DNA of 46,901 bases, from assembly GCA_030681895.1 (NCBI GenBank), contig JAUXRI010000256.1, positions 1-46,901 of the forward strand. Reading direction: 5' to 3'. Below the pieces are notes generated by a model. It saw only the letters and a list, made by a program, of their open reading frames with translations, was not told the origin of the DNA and made no database searches. This document shows positions 32,868-43,973 of the stretch, in pieces. Made by a program: the position numbers and the translations under genes. Source of the stretch: Myxococcales bacterium. Lineage in GTDB: Bacteria; Myxococcota; Myxococcia; Myxococcales; Myxococcaceae. Every line of letters begins with the position of its first letter. Positions within the stretch are counted from its first letter, which is position 1.

Positions 32868-34322
32868 TCACTTCAGCTTCTCGTACACCTCGATGTAGCG
32901 CCCCACGCGGTGCTTCCACCCGAGCGGGAGCGACATGCCGTTGCGCATCAGCGCTTCCCACCGCGCGCGGTACTCGCCGCTGCCGCTGCCCCACACCTCG
33001 AGCGCGCGCCGAATCGCCCACGCGAAGCCGCCTTCGTCGAAGTGCTCGAAGACGAAGCCGGTGCCACGGCCGCTGCGCGGGTTGTACTGCCACACGGTGT
33101 CGGCCAGGCCGCCCGTCTTGTGCACGAGCGGAATGGTGCCGTAGCGCAGGCTGTACATCTGGTTGAGCCCGCACGGCTCGTAGCGCGAGGGCATCATGAA
33201 GACGTCGCTCCCGGCCTCGACGAGGTGTGCGCGGGGCTCCGAGAAGGCCGACTCGTAGGCCACCTTCTGCGGGAAGGCGCGCTGGAGCAGGCGGAAGAAC
33301 TCCTCGTACTTGTGCTCGCCTTTGCCCAGCACCACGAGCTGGAACTTGTGATGACGAAGCAGGTTCGGCAGCACGCTCTCGACGAGGTCGATGCCCTTCT
33401 GCCAGACGAGCCGCGCGACGAGCGAGAACACCGGCACGTCACGACGGTACGGCAATCTGGCGGCCGCGAGCAGCGCCCGTTTGCAGGTGTCTTTGCCCGT
33501 GAGCGACTCGGACGAGAAGCCAACCGGAAGGTGTTTGTCGGCGCTCGGGTTCCACTCGTCTTCGTCGATGCCGTTCAAGATGCCGTGCAGCACGTCGGCG
33601 CGTTGTCTCAAGATGCCGTCCAGGCCCACGCCCTGCGACGGCGTCTGAATCTCCTTCGCGTAGGTCGGGCTCACCGTGGTGATGGCGTTCGCGTACAGCA
33701 GGCCCGTCATCAGGAAGCCGAGGCGGCCCGCGCGCAGCTCGTCCTGATGGAAGAGGTACCAGCTGTCGGCGAGGCCGGTCTGCGGCATCACGCTCGCGGG
33801 GAACGTGCCCTGGTGCCCGAGGTTGTGAATCGTCAACACGGTGCGGGTGTTCTGGAACAGCCGGTCCCACGAGAAGCGCGCGCGCAGCAGCAGCGGGATG
33901 AGGGAGGTCTGCCAGTCGTTGCAGTGGATGACGTCGGGCGCGAAGCGGAGCACCTGACACACCTTGAGCGCGGCCCAGTTGAGGACGGCGAAGCGGAGGT
34001 GCTCGTCGGGTGAGTTGCCGTAGAGCGAGGGCCGGTCGTACAGCGGCGGGCAGCGTACGAAGTAGACGGGCACGCTGGTGCCGGGCAACACGCTCTCGTA
34101 CAGCGAGACCTTCACCCGCGTACCGCCGAGGTCGAGCCACAGCTCGGGGATGACCTCGGTGAAGTGCCGGCCTGCGCCGAGCACGCGCGAGTACATCGGC
34201 ATGATGACGCGAACGTCGTGACCGACTGCGGCGAGCGCGCGGGGGAGCGCCGAGCCGACGTCGCCCAGGCCTCCCGTCTTGGCGAAGGGAGCGACCTCGG
34301 ACGAAGCAAACAGAATGTTCAT
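32868..34322 (-). CDS. glgA: Glycogen synthase (ADP-glucose type)
   Basis: 484 aa, full length for the GT5 family. The N-terminal ADP-glucose-binding motif KTGGLGDV (15-22) and start MNILFASSEVAPFAKTGG are hallmarks. Also seen are VIHCNDWQTSLIP, LTIHNLGHQGTFP, the C-domain VARLVWQKGIDL, and the catalytic region MPSRYEPCGLNQMYSLRYGT. It transfers glucose from ADP-glucose to growing glycogen in the cytoplasm. It is a single gene; no other glg gene is in the window. The call is firm. Confidence 0.95.
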   Translation of the reverse strand: MNILFASSEVAPFAKTGGLGDVGSALPRALAAVGHDVRVIMPMYSRVLGAGRHFTEVIPELWLDLGGTRVKVSLYESVLPGTSVPVYFVRCPPLYDRPSLYGNSPDEHLRFAVLNWAALKVCQVLRFAPDVIHCNDWQTSLIPLLLRARFSWDRLFQNTRTVLTIHNLGHQGTFPASVMPQTGLADSWYLFHQDELRAGRLGFLMTGLLYANAITTVSPTYAKEIQTPSQGVGLDGILRQRADVLHGILNGIDEDEWNPSADKHLPVGFSSESLTGKDTCKRALLAAARLPYRRDVPVFSLVARLVWQKGIDLVESVLPNLLRHHKFQLVVLGKGEHKYEEFFRLLQRAFPQKVAYESAFSEPRAHLVEAGSDVFMMPSRYEPCGLNQMYSLRYGTIPLVHKTGGLADTVWQYNPRSGRGTGFVFEHFDEGGFAWAIRRALEVWGSGSGEYRARWEALMRNGMSLPLGWKHRVGRYIEVYEKLK

Positions 34323-34456
34323 TGCGCAGCGGAGCGTAGCCCCAAACGTCGTGTTCGCTGACGAACGAATCGGCGCGCGCGAGTGTGGATCGACGACGCA
34401 GCGGCCTGTCGCACATCATCCGACGGCCGTCGGGTCTCGAGCAGGTCGCGGGCCTT

Positions 34457-35002
34457 TTAAAACCGGACGACAACGGCTCCGGTCGACGGAGCCTGCTCGG
34501 TGCGGCCCCACTCGAACGCGACCAGCGCTCCCACCGACGGGAGCGCCCACAAGAGCCCGAGCCCGATGAGGTAGCCCGCTCCGGGCAGCGTCGCGAGCGG
34601 CAGGCCGATGAGCAGCCCAGCGAGCAAACCGAGCAACGCGCCGACGACGCCACGGCCGACACCACCTTCGGCACCGAGCAGGCGGCCCGCGAGGATGACG
34701 CCGATGGGCGCGAGCACGACGCCGAGCACCGTCGCCGAGAGGAAGCCCGCGAAGAACCCGACGAAGGACTGCAGCGCGGTGAAGCCGCCGTACGCCACGA
34801 ACGGCAACACGACCCCGAGGCCAGCGCTGATGCCACCTTCTGCGAGCAGCCGCGTCGTGCGTGACGGCGTCAGCGTCGACGGCCCCTCGACAGACGTTGG
34901 ACCCTCGACCAGCAACCGCGCGGTTCGCGCATCGGAACTCGCCAGCGCGACGCCGGGGACAGCCACACTGATCAACACCAACAACACGTCAGCGCGAAGC
35001 AC
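34457..35002 (-). CDS. Hypothetical membrane protein with signal peptide
   Basis: 181 aa, GTG start at 35002. A signal peptide (MLRADVLLVLISVAVPG, cleavage near ALA-S) precedes a short polar region and then about four Gly/Leu/Val-rich helices (about 55-165) with small-residue motifs. The C-terminal tail is VVVRF. It overlaps the end of the alpha/beta hydrolase gene by 14 bp, so the two are co-transcribed. No family recognised. Confidence 0.6.
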   Translation of the reverse strand: MLRADVLLVLISVAVPGVALASSDARTARLLVEGPTSVEGPSTLTPSRTTRLLAEGGISAGLGVVLPFVAYGGFTALQSFVGFFAGFLSATVLGVVLAPIGVILAGRLLGAEGGVGRGVVGALLGLLAGLLIGLPLATLPGAGYLIGLGLLWALPSVGALVAFEWGRTEQAPSTGAVVVRF

Positions 35003-35921
35003 GGGTCACCTCGAGGGTCGTGAGGACGTCTGACTGCAGAAAGCCGCGCGCGAGGTCGTCGTCCTGCAGCTTCCATCGAAAGAACGCCGCCATCGCGCCG
35101 CCCGTCACCCGCCTCGTCTCGACACGGTTCGGGCCTTCGACGCAGAGGCCTCCGGAGTTCACGTCGGCGTCGAGCATGTCGGCGTGGCCCTGGCCCTTCA
35201 CCAACAGCAACGTCGTCGGCGCGGTGGTGCGGTCGAAGAAGTGCTGAAAGTTATCGCACGCGGGAGCGCACGAGCCGCCGAGTTCCATGCCGATGATCAA
35301 TGACGGCGGCGCGGTCTCGAGCGGCGCCGGGAGCGCTTCGGGTTGCGCACCGAGCAGCGGGCCACCCTTCCCATCGACCGGGTCGACACCCACGATGCCG
35401 CGTGTCGGGTACTGCTCCTGCGCGGTGAGCCACCACGTCACCTTGCCACCGCGTGAGTGCCCGGCGACGCCGATGGGCCGTGGGTCGGCCGCGCTGCCCA
35501 TGATGGTCGCTGCGGCCTGGTGCGCCCACTCGGCGACCCGGCGCGCGGCTCTCGCTTCGTCAGGAGCGCCCTCTTTGCCGAGCGGCACGCCATCGGCCGG
35601 GTACATCTGCGGAGCCACCACGACGAAGCCGTGTGACGCGAGGTGCGTGAGCACTTCGTCATACGTGCGCCGGTCCGAGAGGAAGCCGTGCTGGAACTGC
35701 ACCACCGGGTACGTGCCGCTCGTGACAGGCGCGGTCAGTCGAACCGGCTTCGGCGCGCCGAGCTCGCCTTCACGGAGGTCGCGCTGGGTGACCTCGAGCG
35801 GGCCGAGCACGAACGGGTCACCGCGACTGACGAAGACGACGCCGGGCGTCGCGGGTGCGGGCGCCGGGGTGCCAGTCGGGCCGCAGCCGAACAGGATGAG
35901 CGTGAGGAGGGTCGGCCGCAT
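34989..35921 (-). CDS. Alpha/beta hydrolase lipoprotein (chlorophyllase/PET-hydrolase-like)
   Basis: 310 aa. A short signal peptide ends in a lipobox (ILFGC). The alpha/beta hydrolase core has the oxyanion region VVQFQHGFLSDRRTY, nucleophile elbow GHSRGG (Ser near 155) and a candidate catalytic His in GQGHADML (near 250); DPVDGKGG supplies an Asp near 185. Dienelactone- or chlorophyllase-type secreted esterases share this layout and include cutinase-like polyester hydrolases. Two Cys in GGSCAPACDNF could form a disulfide. It would act outside the cytoplasm on an ester substrate. Specificity is unknown. Confidence 0.8.
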   Translation of the reverse strand: MRPTLLTLILFGCGPTGTPAPAPATPGVVFVSRGDPFVLGPLEVTQRDLREGELGAPKPVRLTAPVTSGTYPVVQFQHGFLSDRRTYDEVLTHLASHGFVVVAPQMYPADGVPLGKEGAPDEARAARRVAEWAHQAAATIMGSAADPRPIGVAGHSRGGKVTWWLTAQEQYPTRGIVGVDPVDGKGGPLLGAQPEALPAPLETAPPSLIIGMELGGSCAPACDNFQHFFDRTTAPTTLLLVKGQGHADMLDADVNSGGLCVEGPNRVETRRVTGGAMAAFFRWKLQDDDLARGFLQSDVLTTLEVTRASR

Positions 35922-35979
35922 GCGGCGGTCCTAACGGAGACAGCCATCCAGTGCTCGACTCCCAACCAACACCCACGGC

Positions 35980-37188
35980 TCATCGGGCGCGCTGGCAACA
36001 GTAGTAGCCCGCGCCAACCACGGTCGTCGCGACAATCTCGATCTTCTCATCAAAGTCGATTGGGTTGGTCGAGTTGACCCGCAACACCCAACCGTCGTCG
36101 ATGCGGTTCGCCATCCAGTAACCGGGACTCAACACCTCGGCCGGCGCCGTGTTCGCTGCGATCAGCATCTCTGAGTAGGTGCACAGCTCTCCGCCAGAAT
36201 AGCTGACGTAACAAGCGATGCCTGCCTGCGGGTAGGTGACGTTCGCGACCACGCGCCTGGTGCACAGCGGGGTTCCGCCAGTGACGGGGTGCAAGCTGTA
36301 GCCCGCCGGACACCCAGGAGCATGCGTGTGATCAGACCGGGCAGCGATCGCGGTCGTCCCAGATCCACCGAACGCGACGGCGAGCGTGGCATCACCGACC
36401 GATCCACCGCCCGTCAGACCAGCGCCGGCGACGACGGAGCTGATGTCACCAGAGGGCGTGAGACACGACACGCTCCCGTTTGACAGGAGCGCGGTCGCGA
36501 ACTGACCAGCAGGGCACGCGAGCGTCGTGCCCACGGGAAGGTAGAGCCCGGCGTGGTTGTGGTCGGCGCGTGCTGCTGAGAGCGCGGTGCCAGTTCCCGA
36601 ATAGTTCACGCTGAACTGTTGTGAGGCCAACGAAAGCCCCGCGCCCGCCGTGTAGGTGGCGGACTGGTCGTCGGTGCACGTGACGTTGCCGGTCGTCGAG
36701 ATCGCCGAGACCTTCTGCGTGCCTCCACAGCTCAAGGTGGTGCCGACCGGAAGGTAGCTATGCGTGTGACTGGCCGTGGCGAACCCCGATGCAGGCGTTC
36801 CGCCGAGCGTCGCCGAATCACCGGCCCTGATGGCGTACGGCACACTCACGAGCCCCAGGCGCGGAGCCATGACGGCGCCGTCGATGGTGAGCTCGAGGTA
36901 GAGCTTTGAGCCGTCGAACACCGTGGTGCTCAGCGGCACGTTCGTGCCGAGTTCGAGAAAGGCAAGACCGTCACTGCTGAAGCTCACCGTCGCGTAGCTC
37001 TCAGTCCACGTCGCGGTGCCTCCGGTCGGAGCGGCGAACAGACTCACGAAGACGCTGTGACTCCCGGTTACCGGAGCGCCCGAAGTGTCGGTGATGCGCG
37101 CGTTGAATTGGACCTTCGTCGGAACCTGAGCCACGGCGATCAGGCTGCTCAACGCGACTGCCACGAGGATCCACCGTTGGGTTCGCAT
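35980..37188 (-). CDS. Secreted repeat protein resembling phage tail-fibre segments
   Basis: 402 aa with a Sec signal peptide (MRTQRWILVAVALSSLIAVAQ). The N-terminal region (about 22-125) resembles a bacterial Ig-like domain found in myxobacterial surface proteins. Two imperfect repeats follow, with HTHSYLPVGTTLSC and HNHAGLYLPVGTTLAC, and a third, truncated copy SDHTHAPGCPAGY. The HTHS/HNHA with GLYLP motifs resemble tail-fibre collar repeats. The C-terminal part (about 310-402) has four or more Cys. It follows the Gly-rich lipoprotein gene by 15 bp. It may be an adhesin; function unproven. Confidence 0.65.
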   Translation of the reverse strand: MRTQRWILVAVALSSLIAVAQVPTKVQFNARITDTSGAPVTGSHSVFVSLFAAPTGGTATWTESYATVSFSSDGLAFLELGTNVPLSTTVFDGSKLYLELTIDGAVMAPRLGLVSVPYAIRAGDSATLGGTPASGFATASHTHSYLPVGTTLSCGGTQKVSAISTTGNVTCTDDQSATYTAGAGLSLASQQFSVNYSGTGTALSAARADHNHAGLYLPVGTTLACPAGQFATALLSNGSVSCLTPSGDISSVVAGAGLTGGGSVGDATLAVAFGGSGTTAIAARSDHTHAPGCPAGYSLHPVTGGTPLCTRRVVANVTYPQAGIACYVSYSGGELCTYSEMLIAANTAPAEVLSPGYWMANRIDDGWVLRVNSTNPIDFDEKIEIVATTVVGAGYYCCQRAR

Positions 37189-37203
37189 GCTCGACTCCGT
37201 TGT

Positions 37204-37662
37204 TCAGCGCTTGATTGCTGAGTTGCCCTGGACTGTTCGGCCGCCGCCAGAGGTCGGGGCCTGATCAACTGCGTGACCGATCTGAACGTCCACGATTCGA
37301 CCGCCGCCCGTCAGGCGGCCTGATCCGGAGATCACCTCGATGATCTGCCGCGACACGGTGCCGCCTGCTGTCCCGCCGCCTGCTGTCCCGCCGCCTGCCG
37401 TCCCACCGCCTGCTGTCCCGCCGCCTGCAGTTCCGCCGCCTGCAGTTCCGCCGCCTGCAGTTCCGCCGCCTGCCGTCCCACCGCCTGCAGTTCCGCCGCC
37501 TGCCGTTCCGCCGCCCGCCGTTCCGCCGCCTGCAGTTCCGCCGCCTGCAGTTCCGCCGCCTGCAGTTCCGCCATCAGCAACCGGTGGCTCGGAGCAGGTG
37601 CACCCATCAAATCCCGTGAAGGCCACTACTGCGGTCAGCGCGAGTTGCCGGAGTCGGGACAT
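37204..37662 (-). CDS. Gly-rich repeat lipoprotein
   Basis: 152 aa from the ATG at 37662. A signal peptide leads to a Cys-containing segment (GFDGCTCSEPP; a lipobox-like position at the first Cys). Then comes a run of about 14 TAGGG pentapeptides (about 33-103), encoded by a 15-bp tandem repeat. The C-terminal 50 residues (SRQIIEVISGSGRLTGGG) are beta-rich. Short myxobacterial lipoproteins of this sort are common. It precedes the secreted repeat protein on the same strand and could anchor it. Confidence 0.6.
   Translation of the reverse strand: MSRLRQLALTAVVAFTGFDGCTCSEPPVADGGTAGGGTAGGGTAGGGTAGGGTAGGGTAGGGTAGGGTAGGGTAGGGTAGGGTAGGGTAGGGTAGGGTAGGTVSRQIIEVISGSGRLTGGGRIVDVQIGHAVDQAPTSGGGRTVQGNSAIKR
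37365..37574 (-). repeat. 14-copy 15-bp tandem repeat (VNTR)
   Basis: Fourteen head-to-tail units of 15 bp, plus-strand consensus CTGC(A/T/C)GT(T/C)CCGCCGC. Copies 5-7, 9 and 12-13 are identical (CTGCAGTTCCGCCGC); copies 3 and 8 share a CCACCGC variant. The unit length is a multiple of three, so copy-number change alters protein length without a frameshift. The block pattern suggests past slippage or unequal exchange. Confidence 0.95.
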
Positions 37663-37734
37663 GGGGAGTGAGCAGACCTCACGCCTGTCAGCCTCGTCAT
37701 TCAATAGTCATTTGCGTGAGTCACAGTGAGCGAC

Positions 37735-37746
37735 GCTCGCGCGAGC
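37735..37746. promoter_or_regulatory. 12-bp perfect palindrome upstream of the purine operon
   Basis: GCTCGCGCGAGC lies about 100 bp before the start of the molybdenum hydroxylase gene, within the 186-bp gap to the divergent lipoprotein gene. A nearby CACCTGGTG inverted repeat lies at 37746-37754. Position fits a regulator site, but GC-rich palindromes arise easily and no regulator gene is adjacent. Confidence 0.3.
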
Positions 37747-37848
37747 ACCTGGTGCCTCGGTGAGGTTGGAACACGCCACTTGATCCGCCTCACGTGGGCG
37801 GTGAGACGACGGCAACCCCTCGTGAATCGCGGTACCGTCGCCGCCGCC

Positions 37849-40478
<2,630 letters not shown>

Positions 40479-40482
<4 letters not shown>

Positions 40483-41696
40483 TGCTGCTCGACCGCGGCA
40501 CGCTCGGGCCCTCGTGGCAGGTCGAGCGAGACCGCCTCGCACCCGTGAAGGTGTCGCTGGTCGGTGGCCCCGTGTCCCGCCTCGATTGCGCGTGGGACGA
40601 GCGCGTCGAGGTGCGGCCCGGCTTCGTCAACGCGCACACGCATCTGTACTCGGGCCTCGCGTCCTTCGGCATGCCGGCGCCGAAGACGCAGCCCGCGAAC
40701 TTCGTCGAGATTCTCCAGCGCGTCTGGTGGCGGCTCGATCGCGCGCTCGACGAGCAGACGCTGCGGGCGTCGGCCCGGTACGCCATCGCCGACGCGCTGC
40801 TGAGTGGCTGCACGACGCTCGTCGACCACCACGAATCTCCGGGCTTCATCGACGGCTCGCTCGACGTGCTGGCCGACGCGGCGCAGTCACTCGGCGTGCG
40901 GCTGGCGGTGGGCTACGGCGCGACCGAGCGAAACGGCGGTGCGGACGAAGCGCGGCGTGGCCTGCTGGAGTGCGAGCGCTTTCTGAAAGAGAACCGGCGG
41001 AGCCTGGTGCGCGGCATGGTGGCGCTGCACGCGTCGTTCACCGTGTCGGACGAGACGATTCGCGCGGCCGGCGAGCTCGCGTGGGAGCGCACCGCACCGA
41101 TGCACGTGCACGTCGCAGAGGACGTGGCCGACGTGGAGGACGCGAAGCAGCGTGGCTACGAGGGTCCGCTGGAGCGGCTGCTGCACCTCGAGGCGCTCCC
41201 GCCCGGCTCGGTGGTGGCGCACGGCGTTCACCTCGACGTCTCACAGGTGGAGCGGGCTGACGGTGCTGGCGTGTGGCTGGTGCAGAATCCGCGCTCGAAT
41301 GAAGGCAACCGTGTCGGCTATCCCTCGGCGCTGAAGGCGAGCGCGCACGTGGCGGTGGGCACCGACGGCTGGCCCGCGCAGATGGAGACCGAGTTCGCGG
41401 CGTTGCGACGGCTCGGCCACGCCCATGGTGACGAGACGCAGGTGCTCGAGGCGCGCATCGCCACGAGCCAGGACCTCGCCAGCTCGCTCTTCAAGGTGCA
41501 TCTGGGTGAGGTGGCGGCGGGCGCTCCGGCGGACGTGACGGTGGGCGTGCCGGGTGAGCGGCCACGGCATGTGCTGGTGAGCGGGCGGCGCGTGGTGGCC
41601 GACGGGAAGCTGGTGACGGGCGACCTCGAAGAGCTGCGTGCGCGAGCACACGAGGCGGCGCCTGCGCTCTGGCGTCGCATGGAGGCGCTGCCGTGA
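40479..41696 (+). CDS. ssnA: SsnA-like metal-dependent amidohydrolase
   Basis: 405 aa; the first ATG overlaps the previous stop (ATGA). Amidohydrolase metal motifs are present: PGFVNAHTHLYSGLA (HxH), VDHHESPGF, HVHVAED, VVAHGVHLD, and the Asp in VGTDGWPAQ. NPRSNEGNRVG and WWRLDRALDEQ are like the SsnA group, which is encoded with xdhD and ygfK in E. coli. Recent work on anaerobic purine breakdown assigns SsnA a ring-opening or deaminating hydrolysis after urate reduction; that assignment is from memory. It is the second gene of the operon. The family call is good; the exact substrate is inferred. Confidence 0.83.
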
Positions 41697-41706
41697 AGGA
41701 GACGAC

Positions 41707-42972
41707 ATGAGCAAGCTCGACATCGACGCGGCCCGGCTGACCGCGAGCCTCGAGGCGCTCGGACGCATCGGCGCGTACGACGACGACGTCACCGGCCTCG
41801 TGGGCGTGCGCCGCGTCGCCTTCACGAAGGAAGACGGCGAAGGCCGGCGTCACGTGGTGAACGAGTTCAAGGCCGCGGGGCTCGAGGTGACGGTCGACCG
41901 CATCGGCAACGTCTACGGCCGACGCAAAGGACGCGATGACGGCGCGAAGCCGGTGATGGCGGGCTCGCACATCGACTCGGTCGCGACGGCCGGGCGTTTC
42001 GACGGCTGCCTCGGCGTGCTGGGCGCGCTCGAGGTGGTGAAGACGCTCAACGCCGCGAAGGTGACGACGCGCCGGCCGCTCATCGTGGCGTTCTTCAGCG
42101 AAGAAGAGGGCTCGCGCTTCGGCACCGACATGCTCGGCAGCGCGGTGGCGGTGGGTCGGCTCCCGCTCGAGCGTGCGTATGGGCTCACCGACCGTGATGG
42201 CAAGACGGTGCGCGCAGAGCTCGAGGCCATCGGCTTCCTCGGCGACGCGGACGTGCGGCTGCAGCCGCCTCACGCGTACGTCGAGTGTCACATCGAACAG
42301 GGCCCGACCCTGCGCGCGGCCAACGTCGAGCTCGGCGTGGTGACTGGAGTGCAAGCCATCTGCTGGCACGAGCTCGTCATCACGGGCCGCAGCGCGCACG
42401 CGGGAACGACGCCGATGAACCTGCGCGCAGACCCGGGCGTCGCCGCGGCGCGCGTGCAGTTACTCCTGCGTGACCTGGTGCGGAGCGGCCGCTTCGGAAC
42501 CGAGCTGCGCGCGACGATGGGCGTCACTCAGTTCCACCCGGGCCTGGTGAACGTGGTGCCCAACCGCGTCACCGCCACGGTCGATATCCGCCACCCTGAC
42601 GACGCCGTGCTCCAGCGCGCGGAAGCCGAGCTGGTGAAGGCCTATGCGCAGCTCGCCGCCGAAGAAAACGTGACCCTCGTGCATCGGCAGTCCGCGCGAA
42701 CGCCTGACATCGCGTTCTCGACGAAGGTGCAGGACCTCGTCGAACGCGCCGCGAAGGCCCGCGGGCTGTCGAACACGCGCCTCGTGTCCGGAGCCGGCCA
42801 CGACTGTCAGGAGCTCGCGAGGCTCTGCCCCGCCGGCATGGTCTTCGTGCCGGGCGAATACGACGGCATCAGCCACAACCCGCGCGAGTTCTCGACCCCG
42901 AAGCAGTGCTCCGACGGCGTCAACGTGCTGCTCGACGTGCTCACCGCGCTCGCCGAAGAAGAGGGCCCATGA
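41707..42972 (+). CDS. M20 Zn-dependent amidase (allantoate amidohydrolase / N-carbamoylase type)
   Basis: 421 aa with AAGGA six bases before the ATG. Bimetal ligands appear in order: GSHIDSV (His), GRFDGCLGV (Asp), EEEGSRF (Glu), VECHIEQGP (His) and ISHNPREFS (His). The lid domain includes ITGRSAHAGTTPMNLR. This is the hydantoinase/carbamoylase (HyuC/AllC) branch, which hydrolyses N-carbamoyl (ureido) amino acids or allantoate to ammonia, CO2 and the amine. E. coli's purine cluster instead has the M20 protein YgeY and carbamoyltransferase YgeW. Its place in the operon suggests removal of a ureido group from a purine-derived acid. Confidence 0.87.
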   Translation: MSKLDIDAARLTASLEALGRIGAYDDDVTGLVGVRRVAFTKEDGEGRRHVVNEFKAAGLEVTVDRIGNVYGRRKGRDDGAKPVMAGSHIDSVATAGRFDGCLGVLGALEVVKTLNAAKVTTRRPLIVAFFSEEEGSRFGTDMLGSAVAVGRLPLERAYGLTDRDGKTVRAELEAIGFLGDADVRLQPPHAYVECHIEQGPTLRAANVELGVVTGVQAICWHELVITGRSAHAGTTPMNLRADPGVAAARVQLLLRDLVRSGRFGTELRATMGVTQFHPGLVNVVPNRVTATVDIRHPDDAVLQRAEAELVKAYAQLAAEENVTLVHRQSARTPDIAFSTKVQDLVERAAKARGLSNTRLVSGAGHDCQELARLCPAGMVFVPGEYDGISHNPREFSTPKQCSDGVNVLLDVLTALAEEEGP

Positions 42973-43913
42973 CGTCGTCACGCCTGGTGCGCGCCGCGCT
43001 CACCGAGACCATCAACGCCTACCGCGACATGCCGCAGCGTCCGGAGGACCTGCCAGCGCTCGCCAGTCGCCTCGACGACGTGCGCCGCGCGAACGTCGAG
43101 CACCACGTCGGTCTCGTCGCGAAGGCGAAGGCGCAGGGCGTGCAGGTCATCTGCTTCGGAGAGCTCTTCCCCGGCCCCTACTTCGCGCTGCGCCACGACC
43201 CGATGTGGACGGCGCTCGCTGAGGACGCGGCAACTGGCAAGACGGTGACGACGCTGCGCGAGGTCGCGAAGGCCAACGCGATGATCATCATCGCGCCCAT
43301 CTACGAGCTCGCTCCCTCGGGCCGTCGCTACAACACCGCCGTCGTCATCGACGCGACGGGTGAGGTGCTCGGCACGTATCGCAAGACGCACATTCCTCAC
43401 GGCGCGAACGAGCAGGGGTCGTTCCTCGAGGGGCACTATTACGACCGCTCCGACGGCGGGAACACGCTGGGCGCGCACAACGTCTCGAAGAACCCCTTCT
43501 TCCCCGTGTGGCAGACCTCACTCGGCCGGCTTGGCGTCGCCATCTGTTACGACCGTCACTTCGAGGGCGTGATGTGGTCGCTCGCGAACGCCGGCGCGGA
43601 GCTCATCTTCTGCCCAGCCGTCACCTTCGGCGCGAAGAGCCAGCGCATGTGGCACCTCGAGTTCCAGGTCGACGCCGCGCGCCACAACGTGTTCATCGGA
43701 GGCTCCAACCGGAAGGGGACGGAGGCGCCGTGGGGTCAGCCGTACTTCGGTGAGAGCCACTTCACCGGGCCCAACGGGCTGGCGACGAACGTGAGCACGC
43801 ACCCAGAGTTGATCATCGCCGACCTCGACCTCGGCGAGCTGGCGCGTCCGGATCCATCGGGGTGGAATCTGCCGCGCGACCTGCGTCCCGACATCTATTC
43901 GCCCCGTCGGTGA
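42969..43913 (+). CDS. Nitrilase-superfamily ureidase (beta-ureidopropionase-like)
   Basis: 314 aa; the ATG overlaps the previous stop by ATGA. The catalytic triad of the family is clear: Glu in GELFPGP, Lys in YRKTHIPHG, Cys in VAICYDRHFEG. The length and the loop with WHLEFQVDAARHNVF match N-carbamoyl-beta-alanine (beta-ureidopropionate) amidohydrolases more than amidases or nitrilases. It would hydrolyse a ureido group to amine, CO2 and NH3. It is the last gene of the rightward purine operon, 60 bp from the convergent ygfK end. Together with the M20 gene it supplies two distinct ureido hydrolases. Confidence 0.86.
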   Translation: MTSSRLVRAALTETINAYRDMPQRPEDLPALASRLDDVRRANVEHHVGLVAKAKAQGVQVICFGELFPGPYFALRHDPMWTALAEDAATGKTVTTLREVAKANAMIIIAPIYELAPSGRRYNTAVVIDATGEVLGTYRKTHIPHGANEQGSFLEGHYYDRSDGGNTLGAHNVSKNPFFPVWQTSLGRLGVAICYDRHFEGVMWSLANAGAELIFCPAVTFGAKSQRMWHLEFQVDAARHNVFIGGSNRKGTEAPWGQPYFGESHFTGPNGLATNVSTHPELIIADLDLGELARPDPSGWNLPRDLRPDIYSPRR

Positions 43914-43973
43914 CGTCGGAACACTCGCCAATCCTGCACAGGCCGCTCGAAGTCGCCGCGCTGATCAGCATCC

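Noticed and set aside
34451..34464. AT-rich TTTTAAAA near 34455 as a terminator or promoter
   Set aside because: It has no GC stem next to it and includes the TAA stop of the membrane-protein gene; too little to call.
37365..37574. Tandem repeat considered as a CRISPR array
   Set aside because: Units are 15 bp and directly adjacent with no spacers, and lie inside a coding frame.
37340..37729. Plus-strand Pro/Val-rich frame (PPAVPP repeats)
   Set aside because: It is the complement of the 15-bp repeat. The minus frame has a start, signal peptide and downstream operon partner, so it is the real one.
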